A stretch of DNA of 64,000 bases from Burkholderia ubonensis subsp. mesacidophila (GCF_002097715.1 NZ_CP020740.1:89350-153349); one strand, 5' to 3'. Positions 17,852-26,946 are shown, counted from the stretch's first letter. Translations and numbers: made by a program. The notes: generated by a model not told the origin, from the letters alone.

Positions 17852-17992
17852 TCAGCGCTTTTTTTGCGCTTCCGCACAATTCGACCGCACGCTGGGTGGG
17901 ACGGATCTGGACGGCGACCAAACTGACGGCGGCTTTTTCGGCTGCTTCAGTTTCTTTGCTTCGCGATTGCTGCGCAACTGACCTTTTGCCAT
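17852..17992 (-). CDS. Small conserved basic protein (MAKGQLRSNREAKK type)
   Basis: This 46-aa Lys/Arg-rich protein begins MAKGQLRSNREAKKLKQPKK. Short proteins of this type (MAKGQLRxNREAKKPKK) are widespread and uncharacterised in Burkholderiales. GGAG lies just before the ATG at 17992. It is transcribed opposite to the neighbouring cargo. Its function is unknown; the charge suggests nucleic-acid or ribosome association, which is speculation. Confidence 0.6.
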   Translation of the reverse strand: MAKGQLRSNREAKKLKQPKKPPSVWSPSRSVPPSVRSNCAEAQKKR

Positions 17993-18141
17993 CACACTAC
18001 TCCGATGGTATCGATGCTCTCCAAAAAGCGCGAGCGTCCAAGCAGTGTTCGCTGATTTCACCTCGCTGTCGCGAAGCGTTTTCAGCGATCTGGCCGTAGC
18101 AGAGGATTTTCTTCGACAGACACGACTACCGCGAGTGCAAA

Positions 18142-18726
18142 ATGCAAAACCCCGCCGAGCTTGCCGAGAAATTTCTCGGCGTACCCTATGAAACGTTGGA
18201 CGAGCGCGCCAAGAATGTTGCGCGACTGGTCGCGGAGCGCAGACACGTAGCAAGAGATGCGGCGAAAGAACTGGATGCCTCGATGACGCGAGGCCAGCGC
18301 GCAGCCGATGCCGTGGCGGCCTTCGGCGGATCGTGGATATTCATCACGTGTTTTATCGTGATCATGATTGTCTGGGTTGGCTTGAATTCGGTGATTCTAG
18401 CCAAGTACAGCGAGACTTTTGATCCATACCCCTACATTCTGCTCAACCTGTTTCTCTCGATGCTTGCGGCCATCCAAGCGCCCATCATCCTGATGGCGCA
18501 GAACCGGCAGTCGTATAAGGACCGGATGTCCGCCGAGCACGACTACGAAATCAATCTGAAGGCCGAACTCGAGATTATGTTGCTGCATGAAAAGGTGGAT
18601 ATCCTGCGTGACAAGCAATGGACCGAATTGCTGAACATCCAGAAGGAGCAGATGGAAGCGCTGAAGAACCTGCTCGTGTCCAGCAGGACGTCGAGCGACA
18701 AAGTGTCGGGGTCGCCCGCTGCGTAA
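18142..18726 (+). CDS. DUF1003 family inner-membrane protein
   Basis: This 194-aa protein has a DUF1003 core: two transmembrane helices at about residues 65-88 (WIFITCFIVIMIVWVGLN) and 97-121 (YILLNLFLSMLAAIQAPIILM). These are followed by the conserved MAQNRQSYKDRMSAEHDYEINLKAELEIMLLHEKVD segment. The C-terminus is a soluble helix. The family is common in stress-related loci, but its biochemical role is not established. It is the first rightward cargo gene after tnpA. Confidence 0.88.
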   Translation: MQNPAELAEKFLGVPYETLDERAKNVARLVAERRHVARDAAKELDASMTRGQRAADAVAAFGGSWIFITCFIVIMIVWVGLNSVILAKYSETFDPYPYILLNLFLSMLAAIQAPIILMAQNRQSYKDRMSAEHDYEINLKAELEIMLLHEKVDILRDKQWTELLNIQKEQMEALKNLLVSSRTSSDKVSGSPAA

Positions 18727-18937
18727 AACGATATGACCGAACCGCGACGGTCTGTGGGTTCGGCCCGGCGGGGTCCGCTTTCCGGAATCGCTGTACATCC
18801 GCCAGGAAAGGTATACAGTGGGTTTTGTTGCGACGCAGCATTGGCAGTGCTAGTCGCTCCGACCTGCTGATCTTTAGCGAAACACTCGCCTCCGAAATCC
18901 CTTGGACGCACGTGCCGGGTCGATTCGGGAGCATACA

Positions 18938-19441
18938 ATGAACACCACCGCCGTTGAACAATCCGCCGACTTCGGCCTGCGTACTTTACCGGCAATTTTT
19001 CGTTTGCAGAATGAAGGGTTCGAGCGTCTGCGGAAGCTGACGGAACTCAATCTCGCGGCCATAAAGGGGATGCTGGACGGGGGACAATCCGCCTTGTCAT
19101 CGTTGCCATCTGGATTACCGTCATCCACTGGTGCGGTCGGCCTGCCGCAGCAATTTTTCGAGCGCGCCCTGGCGTATGCGGAGCAGGTCCAACAGATCGA
19201 TTCGCAGTTCTTGGCAGCCGTGACACAGGCGGGCGAGGACCTGCATAACCAGTACAACGTCATCTGCAAGCAGTTGGCAGCGAATCTTGGGCAGACCGCG
19301 CCCTTTGGTTCTGACGCCGCCTACACCGCGATGCAGTCTGCAATCGGCGGGATGATGCGGTCCCAGGGAATGATGCAGGAAGCCATCAAGCATGCGGCCG
19401 GTGCGCGCACGCCCGGCAACCCAGTACCGGACATCGCATAG
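18938..19441 (+). CDS. Phasin family protein
   Basis: This 167-aa protein is helical and has the phasin pattern: QNEGFERLRKLTELNLAAIKG near residues 26-46 and QQFFERALAYAEQVQQIDSQF near 69-89. The C-terminus is Gly/Ala-rich. Phasins coat polyhydroxyalkanoate granules; PHA-producing Burkholderia carry several, including stress-induced ones. I chose the ATG at 18938 over the upstream frame extension because the phasin domain begins here. A hairpin terminator follows at 19527-19547. Confidence 0.85.
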   Translation: MNTTAVEQSADFGLRTLPAIFRLQNEGFERLRKLTELNLAAIKGMLDGGQSALSSLPSGLPSSTGAVGLPQQFFERALAYAEQVQQIDSQFLAAVTQAGEDLHNQYNVICKQLAANLGQTAPFGSDAAYTAMQSAIGGMMRSQGMMQEAIKHAAGARTPGNPVPDIA

Positions 19442-19526
19442 CCGATAGCGATGCGCGGCTTGCGCGCAAGCACGAAAACGACGCCCTGCACGAGCGGGTC
19501 GTTGGGCGGTCTCGCCGCCTAGTGGG

Positions 19527-19547
19527 AAGCCGGCAAGACGCCGGCTT
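19527..19547 (+). terminator. Rho-independent terminator after the phasin gene
   Basis: A perfect 8-bp stem AAGCCGGC / GCCGGCTT with a short loop (AAGAC) is followed by a pyrimidine-rich tail, TTCCCCATTTT. It lies 85 bp after the phasin stop codon. Confidence 0.7.
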
Positions 19548-19693
19548 TCCCCATTTTGTGCCGTCAAAATATAGTTGCTTTGCAATGGCATTGAGCGCAT
19601 TGTGAAATGATCCAGATGTACCTGACCGCCCTTTTTCGCATCCGGATAAACACTGTTCGATGACGGTCAGCACCGCTTAAGGAGCACGTCATC

Positions 19694-19966
19694 ATGTCCA
19701 TCCCGACCATCGAATACAGAGGGTACGCACTCAGCGCATACCCGCGCCAGGAATTCCCGCTGCATCGCGATCCGTATGCCAAAGGTCCAAGGCAGTTCTC
19801 GTGCATCGTGAGAATTGACCCCATTCCGGCCGCCGGGGTCAAGGCCGGGCGCTATTCAACGTTATTCGGTACAGCAAGTCCCACCAACGAGGACGACGCC
19901 GTCGACCTCGCGATGCAATACGGCAAAGACATCATAGACGGCAAGGTTCAGGCGACCGAACTCTGA
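19694..19966 (+). CDS. Hypothetical small protein
   Basis: This 90-aa protein starts at ATG 19694, preceded by AAGGAG. It contains EYRGYALSAYPRQEFP and a C-terminal AVDLAMQYGKDIIDGKVQ. I do not recognise a family by name. It shares the theme 'EYRGYxL/F' with the protein at 27020-27256 (VAYRGFEIHIDL), so both may belong to one family of small sensors or binding proteins. It lies 44 bp before the HicB-like gene in the same direction. Confidence 0.7.
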   Translation: MSIPTIEYRGYALSAYPRQEFPLHRDPYAKGPRQFSCIVRIDPIPAAGVKAGRYSTLFGTASPTNEDDAVDLAMQYGKDIIDGKVQATEL

Positions 19967-20009
19967 CACGCCGAATGCCAGTCAGTCGACCGCTCGAGGG
20001 GAGTAGGTC

Positions 20010-20549
20010 ATGGAATATCCACTTTACGTCCACCGCGATGGCGACACCGGTTTTCGCGCCAGTTTTCCCGATTTTCCCCGCGCCGATGCGCGCGGCAATT
20101 CGTTGGACGAACTGAAGCGCAACGCGCAAGAGATGGTCGAGTTGATGTACGACCGCAGCGAGCAACTCATACCCGCCCCCACCTGCAGTACATCGGAATT
20201 GCATGCGCTCGACGTGGACGACGGGGAAGGGATCTGGATGTTTATCGACATCAACCTGACGCGGGTTACCTCGAAGGCCGTGGGCGTTCAATTGAGCCTG
20301 CTTGAGAGTGTGCTGCAGCGAGTCGATGCGGCCCCTCGCTACACGAGCACACCTCACTTCGGAGGATCTATGAAATACTATCCAAGCACATTACCTGATC
20401 GACGCGATCAGGCGACCCGAGAAAAGGAGCGCGACGATCTGGCCCGAGCCGATATCGAACGGGCCGAAAAGCGTTCTCGCGACTATGCCGGCATCAATTC
20501 CAATGTGAGCAAGTGGCGCTATTCCGATTCCGACCGTCGGGTGAAGTAG
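20010..20549 (+). CDS. HicB-like protein, extended, without a HicA partner
   Basis: This 179-aa protein has an N-terminal HicB antitoxin fold (PLYVHRDGDTGFRASFPDFP, then NSLDELKRNAQEMVELMYD). A DDGEGIWMFIDINLTRV segment and a predicted ribbon-helix-helix-like stretch follow. The last 60 residues are charged and extra to the family. No hicA-type toxin gene is adjacent, so it may be a stand-alone regulator. The cargo protein at 24866-25288 is a shorter paralogue. It has GGGGAG before the ATG. Confidence 0.75.
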   Translation: MEYPLYVHRDGDTGFRASFPDFPRADARGNSLDELKRNAQEMVELMYDRSEQLIPAPTCSTSELHALDVDDGEGIWMFIDINLTRVTSKAVGVQLSLLESVLQRVDAAPRYTSTPHFGGSMKYYPSTLPDRRDQATREKERDDLARADIERAEKRSRDYAGINSNVSKWRYSDSDRRVK

Positions 20550-20725
20550 TGGTACAGCGTTGCTCGCGATGCCGCCAGAGGGTGGCGCTCCCCGATGGGC
20601 GGGCAAATTCCCCCACCTGTGGGCACCTCAAAATCCTCCACCTAGAGACACGCGAAGCATGATGCTAGCGCGGTCTGGCAGGACGTTACCTTGCACCCCT
20701 CGAATGAATAAGAGGGGTTGTTGGA

Positions 20726-22300
20726 GTGAATGTCTTGAAGCCGCATCTGCAAACAACCATAGCCACGCTTGTGGCCGCAGGCAAACGTCAGCGGGAGATT
20801 GCCCGGATTACGGGCGTTGACCGGAAGACGATCCGTAAGTACCAGGAGCAATTCGCGGCGGCGCAGGCAAATTCCCCCACGGTGCCCACCGGCCCCGAGC
20901 TGCAAATTCCCCCACCCTGCCCACCGGCAAAGGGCAGCCAGCCATCGGTCTGCGAGCCACACCGCGAGTTCATAGAGGCCCAGTTACGGCTTCGACGCAA
21001 TGCCATGGCCATCTACCAGGATCTGGTGGACCGTTTTGGTTTCGCCGCCGGTTACGACAGCGTCAAGCGGTTCGTCCGGACATTGCGCCAGCATGAACCG
21101 GCCCAGTTTGACCGGCTGGATTTCCTGCCCGGCGAAGAAGCGCAAGTTGACTATGGTGAGGGTGCCCTGACCAGGGTGCCGGGCACAAACCGCTACCGAA
21201 AGCCGCGGCTGTTCGTGATGACGCTTCGCTACTCACGGCGCAGCTTCCGCCGGGTCGTGTGGAAGTCCAGCAAACAGGTCTGGGCCGAGCTGCACGAGCA
21301 GGCCTGGCGCCACTTTGGTGGCGTAACGCAATACGTTGTCCTCGACAATCTGAAGGAGGGCGTTGTCAAACCGGACCTGTACGAGCCGGAGCTCAATCCG
21401 GTGTATGCCGCCATGCTTGCTCACTACGGCGTGGTGGCGGACCCCGCTCGCGTACGGGACCCGAATCGCAAGGGCACCGTCGAGAACGCGATCCAGCACA
21501 CCCAGGGCACGGCTCTGAAGGGACGCCGGTTCGAATCGATCGAGGAACAAAACGCCTTCCTTGAGCAATGGGAATCGAACTGGGCGGCCAGAAGAATTCA
21601 CGGCAGCACCCGTCGCCAGGTTCAGGCGATGTTCGAGGAAGAGCGCCCCATCTGCGTGCCTTGCCGACGCGCAATTTCGAATACTTCACCGACAAGCTCT
21701 ACACGGTCTGCGACGACACGTGCGTACGGGTGGAGCACAGCAGCTACGCAGCCCGACCGGCTCTCATTGGCAGCCAGGTACTGGTGCGTAAATTTGCCCG
21801 TCGTCTGGAAATCCGCAACCTCCAGACACAGGCATTGCTGCGCACCCACATTCTGGCCGACAGGCCGGGCGGTGGTACTGCCGCAGGACGAGCGACCGTT
21901 CAATCCCTCCCGGGAAACACGTCGCATCCTCTCGCAGGCCAAGGCAATCGGGCCATCGGCCGAGCGCCTCTGCCAGCATCTGTTCGACACCGAAGGGCGA
22001 GTCGGTCAACGCAAGCTCTGGGGCATCGTCGGCCTGATTCGGCGCTACCCCCGCCGTCTGATCGAAGCAGCCTGCGAGATCGTCATGAGAGAAGGCGTAC
22101 CGGGCTACAAACAGGTCAAGGCGCTCACCGAGCGTCTGCTGGAGCAGGCGCTGGCTGAGCTGGACGCGCCCGTTCAGGGCGAACTGCCCTTGACTCAGGA
22201 ACATCACCTCATCCGGGACGGCGACGACTATGCCGACCTGTTCACCCTCGGCGCCAAACACAGCGCCGACATGCCATCCACCACAGGAGATCTCCTTTGA
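20726..22300 (+). CDS. istA: IS21-family transposase IstA, with two compensating frameshifts
   Basis: This encodes an IstA with an N-terminal HTH (REIARITGVDRKTIRKYQ) and an rve/DDE integrase core (DFLPGEEAQVDYGEG, FVMTLRYSRRSFRRV, VLDNLKEGVVKPD, NRKGTVENAIQHTQG). Near 21648 a C appears to be missing and near 21866 a G is extra. The ~73 residues between are therefore read in the wrong frame, while the expected text (LPTRNFEYFTDKLYTVCDD...) sits in the next frame. The ORF stays open to the end. The C-terminal part is likely misfolded, so activity is doubtful unless these are sequence errors. It starts with GTG. Confidence 0.8.
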   Translation: MNVLKPHLQTTIATLVAAGKRQREIARITGVDRKTIRKYQEQFAAAQANSPTVPTGPELQIPPPCPPAKGSQPSVCEPHREFIEAQLRLRRNAMAIYQDLVDRFGFAAGYDSVKRFVRTLRQHEPAQFDRLDFLPGEEAQVDYGEGALTRVPGTNRYRKPRLFVMTLRYSRRSFRRVVWKSSKQVWAELHEQAWRHFGGVTQYVVLDNLKEGVVKPDLYEPELNPVYAAMLAHYGVVADPARVRDPNRKGTVENAIQHTQGTALKGRRFESIEEQNAFLEQWESNWAARRIHGSTRRQVQAMFEEERPICVPCRRAISNTSPTSSTRSATTRAYGWSTAATQPDRLSLAARYWCVNLPVVWKSATSRHRHCCAPTFWPTGRAVVLPQDERPFNPSRETRRILSQAKAIGPSAERLCQHLFDTEGRVGQRKLWGIVGLIRRYPRRLIEAACEIVMREGVPGYKQVKALTERLLEQALAELDAPVQGELPLTQEHHLIRDGDDYADLFTLGAKHSADMPSTTGDLL

Positions 22301-23070
22301 GCATGAGCTTTGCAGAAATCGACCGCGCCCTGCGCGAACTGCGCCTGTCCGGCATCAGCGCCACGCTGGAAACCCGGGTGCTGCAAGCCCAGACCAGCCA
22401 GCAGCCCTTCCTTGAAACCTTCTCCATGATTCTGCAGGACGAACTTGATCGCCGGCAGTCCCGGCTACTCGAAAGACGTTACCAGCAATCCGGCCTGGAC
22501 GAGCGCAAAACCCTGGCCGACTTCGACTGGTCCTTCAATCCAAAAGTACCTCGTGGGGCCTGCTTCGAGCTACACACCCTGAAGTTCATCGCCGACAGCG
22601 ACAACGCACTGCTGATCGGCAAAACCGGCACCGGCAAAAGCCACATCGCCAAGGCCGTCGCCTACAACGCCACCCTGCAGGGAATAAAGGTGCGCTACGT
22701 CGAATCCGATACCGTGTTTGCCGGCTATGCCGTGGAAACGCGTGCCGATCAGGACCGCCTGCTCAAGGCTCTCGTCGAACCCGAACTCCTCGTGCTTGAC
22801 GATCTGTTCCTCGCCAAACGCATTCCCGATGCCGCAGCCGAACTGCTGCAGACCTTGGTCCATCAACGCTACAAGCTGCGACGCAGTATCCTCGTCACGT
22901 CCAACCGCATCGTCCAGGACTGGGGGCGCTACCTTCGCGACAACACCATGGCCTCGACGATCCTTGACCGTCTACTGCATCGCTCCAGACTCCTCGAGTT
23001 TGAAGGCAAGAGCTATCGCCTCCGGGAAGCTGCCACCAGGCTTGCCGTCACTGAGGAATCCGACGCATAA
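22297..23070 (+). CDS. istB: IS21-family helper ATPase IstB
   Basis: This 257-aa AAA+ ATPase has LLIGKTGTGKSHIAKAVAY (Walker A), LLVLDDLFLAKR (Walker B) and VTSNRIVQDWGRYLRDN (sensor region), all standard for IstB. It overlaps istA (TTGA at 22297-22300) and may start at TTG 22297 or ATG 22303. IstB assists IstA in target selection and strand transfer. The gene looks intact. Confidence 0.93.
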   Translation: MSMSFAEIDRALRELRLSGISATLETRVLQAQTSQQPFLETFSMILQDELDRRQSRLLERRYQQSGLDERKTLADFDWSFNPKVPRGACFELHTLKFIADSDNALLIGKTGTGKSHIAKAVAYNATLQGIKVRYVESDTVFAGYAVETRADQDRLLKALVEPELLVLDDLFLAKRIPDAAAELLQTLVHQRYKLRRSILVTSNRIVQDWGRYLRDNTMASTILDRLLHRSRLLEFEGKSYRLREAATRLAVTEESDA

Positions 23071-23149
23071 TCCGATCGTCCTGCCTGGGGGAATTTAGCC
23101 GCCCACAAGTGGAGGAGTTTGAACTGCCCATCGGGGCGCTCGCCCCTCG

Positions 23150-23629
23150 GGTTGTTGCACGCCGATCCCGCGTGGCGCGTCGCGGACGTTCCGGGATCAG
23201 GTATACCGGCGCAGGCGTATCAAAAAATCGGCGATCGCCTCGACACCACTCTGTCGTCCGACGTGCCCAACCCATATCTGCGTAGCGTTTCCTCGTTCCG
23301 CGCTTCGGCTCGGTACAGCTCCGCGCCGCGGAGCTGTACGGTCGCGAAGCCCCGGATCCGCGGGCTGTGCGGATCTTCCGCGGTCTCGTCCCTGGCGTGT
23401 GCTTGCGACGCACCGCGACCCACTGCGTGGTCAGCATACCGGGCGTCAACCACAGCCAGAACCGGAAGAAGTGGCTGACGCCCGGGTGCAAATCCAGCGC
23501 CCGGTGCGCCTGACAGCGGTGCAGGTACACCGTCACGCTGATGATGGTGACATGCGTGAGCGCGAGCACGACCTAGGCAAGCTGCCACCAGGACAGTCTC
23601 AGCTCACCGTTCAGGAGAAATGCCGACAT
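23150..23629 (-). pseudogene. Fatty-acid (delta-9 type) desaturase, decayed and truncated by IS21
   Basis: Reading from ATG 23629 gives MSAFLLNGELRLSWWQLA, then an amber stop. The text then continues VVLALTHVTIISVTVYLHRCQAHRALDLHPGV... in the same frame, the first His-box (HRCQAHR) of membrane fatty-acid desaturases. It later shifts frame to ETAEDPHSPRIRGFATVQLRGAELY. The gene ends at the IS21 end, so the distal His-boxes are missing. Stop codon, frameshift and truncation together show that it is dead. Intact homologues are about 390 aa and act on acyl-CoA or phospholipid acyl chains. Confidence 0.8.
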
Positions 23630-23737
23630 ACCGGTCGCACTCCGAGTCACCTTCGTATCGCGCGGGCTTCGCCGTGGCGGCGAGTTCGCCTTCCGATTCG
23701 CATCGAATGCCGCGAGCGACGCGCACTATCCGCGTGG

Positions 23738-24610
23738 CTATGCCGCTGTCTTGAGCGTCAGCGGCGATGTCGACTCCGTCACGTCATGCCCGGCAATTGC
23801 CAACGCCAGAACCGGGTTCAAGCTGTCCACCATCGAACTCGGAATCAGGATCGTGGCCCCGCGCTCCTTTGTCGTTTCATAGATGATGTTCATTGCCCGC
23901 AATTGAAGTGCGGCCGGATGATTTTCGTAGACCCGCGAGGCTTCGACGAATTTCGCCGCCACCTCGGCCTCCGCGGAACCGAGTATCACGCGCGCCTGCT
24001 TCTCGCGTTCGGCTTGCGCCTGCCGTGACATCGAATCCTGCAGCGCGACGGGGATCGCCACGTCCCGGGTTTCCACGGACCGTACCGTGATACCCCAATC
24101 TGCGGTTTTCCTGCCGATCTCGTCTGCGAGGTGTGCATCGGCAGCTTTTCGATCAGAGAGCAGCGTGGCCAGCATCGATGAACCAATCATCTCCCGCAGC
24201 GAGGTTTGCGCGACGCGATCGATGGCCTGCCGGTAATCAGTGATGGCGAGTGCCGCTTTCTGAGCGTCGTGTACGTGCCAGAAAATGATGGCGTCGACGT
24301 TGACCGGCACTGTATCCCTGGTAAGCGCCTCCTGTGCGTTGAACGCAGTCGTTTGAATACGCTCGTCGATCACCGCGACAACGTTGTCCAGTATCGGGAT
24401 AATCATAAAAAAACCAGCTCCCTTGACGCTCTGCAGTTTCCCGACGCGCAGGATTACGAACTTCTCCCAGACATTGGCCACTTTCACGGAGAGTGCGATA
24501 AGGACGGCGACGATGAAGAAGGGTAACGCGAGATACGGATTGACCAAGGTGCCGACGGCCAGCCCCGCCAACAAAAAGGCAGTGGAAAGAAATAGTGTGA
24601 GGGGGTTCAT
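23738..24610 (-). CDS. SPFH/band-7 (slipin, stomatin-like) membrane protein
   Basis: This 290-aa protein has two N-terminal hydrophobic segments (about residues 4-40) followed by a band-7 domain: EKFVILRVGKLQSVKGAGFF, IDERIQTTAFNAQEALTRD and VSVETRDVAIPVALQDSM-type text. A coiled-coil stretch (SRQAQAEREKQARVILGSAEAEVAAKF) follows. This is the slipin group of SPFH proteins, which scaffold membrane microdomains. I set the start at ATG 24610; an upstream extension to 24646 has no support. In the cargo it sits beside the desaturase relic, a membrane-lipid theme. Confidence 0.88.
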   Translation of the reverse strand: MNPLTLFLSTAFLLAGLAVGTLVNPYLALPFFIVAVLIALSVKVANVWEKFVILRVGKLQSVKGAGFFMIIPILDNVVAVIDERIQTTAFNAQEALTRDTVPVNVDAIIFWHVHDAQKAALAITDYRQAIDRVAQTSLREMIGSSMLATLLSDRKAADAHLADEIGRKTADWGITVRSVETRDVAIPVALQDSMSRQAQAEREKQARVILGSAEAEVAAKFVEASRVYENHPAALQLRAMNIIYETTKERGATILIPSSMVDSLNPVLALAIAGHDVTESTSPLTLKTAA

Positions 24611-24865
24611 GGTGGCGCTCCATTCAGTGATGCCGACTTCCGGCAAGGGTTACGAAGCACGACATATGTTCGCCCGGTTGCCTCTGGCGCCCTGGCATCA
24701 GCGGATTGGGCGCTTGTCCTGAACGTGCGCCGGATTGCGATGCAATTCTGTACGGTGACGTACCTGCACGAGGGCGAATCACTGGAGATAGTTCTCTAGC
24801 GTACCGACTCGCCCAGCCCCGGGACGAATAATGATCCACGTCACGCAGGAATCCCGGAGCTGACC

Positions 24866-25288
24866 ATGGAATACCCCATTTTTATCACCCGACAGGAAGG
24901 CTCACGCTATCACGGGTGGTTGCCGGATTTTCCCGGCGCGCACGTGGAGGGCAACTCGTACAGCGAGTTGGCAAAGGCCGCAAACGACCGGGTCAATGCA
25001 CTGTATGACCAATGCGCGCGCCTCATCCCTTCCCCTACAACGGACATGGCGGCATTGCAGGCGTCGTGCATCGACGACGGCGAGGGAATCTGGAGGTTCA
25101 TCGATATTGCCCGGCCGACGTCGTGTTCGGTGCTGGTCTTGCTATGCCTCCCTAAGCAGCTCGTGGAAAAAATCGACTCAGTGGCGAAATCGCGCCATAT
25201 GAGCCGCGAAGCGTTGGTGGCCGAGTGTACGGAAGGAATTGGCGTACCAGCGTTGGAGTCCTCGTGCCGCGAACTTGTCTTGGCGTAG
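24866..25288 (+). CDS. HicB-like protein, paralogue of the 20010 gene
   Basis: This 140-aa protein begins MEYPIFITRQEGSRYHGWLPDFPG, parallel to MEYPLYVHRDGDTGFRASFPDFP at 20010. It contains IDDGEGIWRFIDI and then a ribbon-helix-helix-like segment (VLLCLPKQLVEKIDSVAKS, MSREALVAECTEG). That is a full HicB layout: RNase-H-like fold plus DNA-binding RHH. No HicA toxin is adjacent. It probably acts as a DNA-binding regulator within the cargo; this is inference. Confidence 0.75.
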   Translation: MEYPIFITRQEGSRYHGWLPDFPGAHVEGNSYSELAKAANDRVNALYDQCARLIPSPTTDMAALQASCIDDGEGIWRFIDIARPTSCSVLVLLCLPKQLVEKIDSVAKSRHMSREALVAECTEGIGVPALESSCRELVLA

Positions 25289-25400
25289 CTACCGAACGCG
25301 ACTCTGCGGATTCATCTCATCTGCCCGGGTTGCGTCCCTTCACTGATGCTGGAGAGTCTTGCATGCGCCGATTGTCGTAACGAGCGACGTGCCAAACAAA

Positions 25401-25421
25401 AAGCCGGCGCTTGGCCGGCTT
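25401..25421 (-). terminator. Rho-independent terminator (minus strand)
   Basis: A stem AAGCCGGC / GCCGGCTT closes a short loop and is followed on the minus strand by TTTTTGTTTGG. It lies 67 bp after the stop of the small gene at 25488-25691, so it ends that leftward transcript. Confidence 0.75.
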
Positions 25422-25487
25422 CGAGTTCCGCCTTGCTGGGGCGGCTCCACGTTCTGTTTGAGATCGAGGAGTTTTGCTACGCCTACG

Positions 25488-25691
25488 TTATAGCTTCGGC
25501 AGATAACCCATGCCCAGACGTTTCCTGGCATCGGCAATACGTTGCTTGGGTGTGACGGCTTTCCACGAACGGGCATGGCGTCTCTGCCACTCCGGGTGAA
25601 CAACGGGCATTCCATCGTCGGTCGCGCGTGCTTCCACCTGTTCCTGTTGGCCGTCCTTCGCATTTTTTTCCCGTTTCGGGTAATCGTTCAT
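25488..25691 (-). CDS. Small hydrophilic protein of unknown function
   Basis: This 67-aa highly charged protein ends QRIADARKRLGMGYLPKL. The ATG at 25691 is preceded by GGAGGGAG at a good distance; a TTG one codon earlier is less likely. It is followed by a clear terminator. I do not recognise the family. It lies in the stress-type cargo between the second HicB-like gene and the Crp/Fnr regulator. Confidence 0.65.
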   Translation of the reverse strand: MNDYPKREKNAKDGQQEQVEARATDDGMPVVHPEWQRRHARSWKAVTPKQRIADARKRLGMGYLPKL

Positions 25692-25940
25692 CAATATGCT
25701 CCCTCCAAAACCCGCGTTTCGTCATTGATTAGCTCGCGCCGCTCGAGTCGAGATAAAGCTGCGCAAGCGATACGGATCGCGATGGCCCACTTCGATCACG
25801 GCGTTTCAATCTCGATGAAAGTCTGCGGTCGATCTGCAGTCTTTGCGTCATGTCCCACCATGCGCCTGCGGGCTTCGGCAGTCGGTACGCTGCCGTACGG
25901 ACCGGATGGCATGGATGCGAGTCTGGCCTCGGTGCCGGTT

Positions 25941-26660
25941 CTAAAGGCGTTTCAAATCAGGGAGCAGGCGGTCGAATTCTCGCCTAACCACGCCGTAGCA
26001 TTCGCACACGCGCTTCTCAAGCCCGGAGCGATCCAATACCTCGATGTGCCCATAGTTGTACCGGATCAACCCGGCATCCTGAAGTTTCAGCGCAGCTTCC
26101 GTCACGCCTGAACGTCGGACACCGAGCATGTTGGCGATCAGCTCCTGCGTCATTTTCAGTTCGCTCGACGGCAGGCGATCAAGGCTGAGTAGGAGCCATC
26201 GACAGAGCTGCTGGTCGATCGAGTGATGCCGATTGCATACGGCCGTCTGCGCCATCTGAGTGATGAGCGCCTGAGTGTTTCGTAGCAACAGCCGCTGCAT
26301 CGAACCGCCTCGACGGAACTCGTCTTTCAGGATGCGTGCATCGAGTCGGTAAGCGTGTCCTGCGCTTTGGACGATCGCACGGCTCGGCGTTGTTTCGCCC
26401 CCCATGAAAAGCGCGATGCCGATCAACCCGTCGTTGCCGACGATGGCAATTTCGGCTGACGAACCGTCTTCCATCACGTACAACAGCGACACGATGGATG
26501 TCGTCGGAAAATAGACGTGGCTGAGCGCACCACCCGACTCGTACAGCACCTTTCCCAACGGCATGTCGACCAACACAAGCCGCGGAGAAATACGCGCCAG
26601 ATCTTCTGCAGGCAATGCTGCGAGCAGATGATTTTTGCTCCGAGATGGCTGACCCGACAT
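25941..26660 (-). CDS. Crp/Fnr-family transcriptional regulator
   Basis: This 239-aa regulator has an N-terminal cyclic-nucleotide-binding-like beta barrel (LGKVLYESGGALSHVYFPTTS; GNDGLIGIALFMGGETTPSRA). The C-terminal winged helix has MTQELIANMLGVRRSGVTEAALKLQDAGLIRY as recognition region (about residues 172-203). It lacks the N-terminal cysteine cluster of FNR proper, so it is not an Fe-S oxygen sensor of the FNR type. In the transposon it is the only evident global-type regulator, and probably controls the surrounding stress cargo. The ATG is at 26660. Confidence 0.9.
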   Translation of the reverse strand: MSGQPSRSKNHLLAALPAEDLARISPRLVLVDMPLGKVLYESGGALSHVYFPTTSIVSLLYVMEDGSSAEIAIVGNDGLIGIALFMGGETTPSRAIVQSAGHAYRLDARILKDEFRRGGSMQRLLLRNTQALITQMAQTAVCNRHHSIDQQLCRWLLLSLDRLPSSELKMTQELIANMLGVRRSGVTEAALKLQDAGLIRYNYGHIEVLDRSGLEKRVCECYGVVRREFDRLLPDLKRL

Positions 26661-26724
26661 ACGTCACTCCGGCAGTAGCTGCGGCCTCACCTAAGACGAC
26701 CCGCCCACGCGAAGCGTCATCGGC

Positions 26725-26946
26725 TCAAACCTCGAACTCGCGAAGCAGGCGTTGAGCGAGGATCTTGGCGTCTTCGAGCGCGAGACGGTACAGCTCCCGA
26801 TCGGTATCGGTCTGATAGGGGGGATCATCGTTCGGTCCCTCGCTGCTGCGACGCACATACACATAGCCTCGGTACAAACCACGCGACGATTCCATCACAC
26901 GAATGCGTGCAAAGTGTGTTTTGGTACTGAATGTGAAATCGTCCAT
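26725..26946 (-). CDS. Hypothetical small protein
   Basis: This 73-aa protein (MDDFTFSTKTHFARIRVMES...LALEDAKILAQRLLREFEV) is predicted as a short beta sheet followed by a C-terminal amphipathic helix. No family is recognised. It lies 64 bp upstream of the Crp/Fnr gene on the same strand and may share its transcript. Confidence 0.6.
   Translation of the reverse strand: MDDFTFSTKTHFARIRVMESSRGLYRGYVYVRRSSEGPNDDPPYQTDTDRELYRLALEDAKILAQRLLREFEV

Larger units (their letters stand above)
20578..23149 (+). mobile_element. IS21-family insertion sequence
   Basis: istA and istB overlap in the order typical of IS21. Candidate terminal inverted repeats are at 20578-20600 and 23127-23149 (GAGGG...CCCCGATGGGC, 19 of 23 matching). 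Subterminal repeats CAAATTCCCCCAC occur near the left end, including inside the istA coding region (about 20865 and 20902). I found no clear target duplication, so the exact ends are approximate, and a deletion of flanking DNA is possible because a desaturase gene is cut at the right end. Confidence 0.8.
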
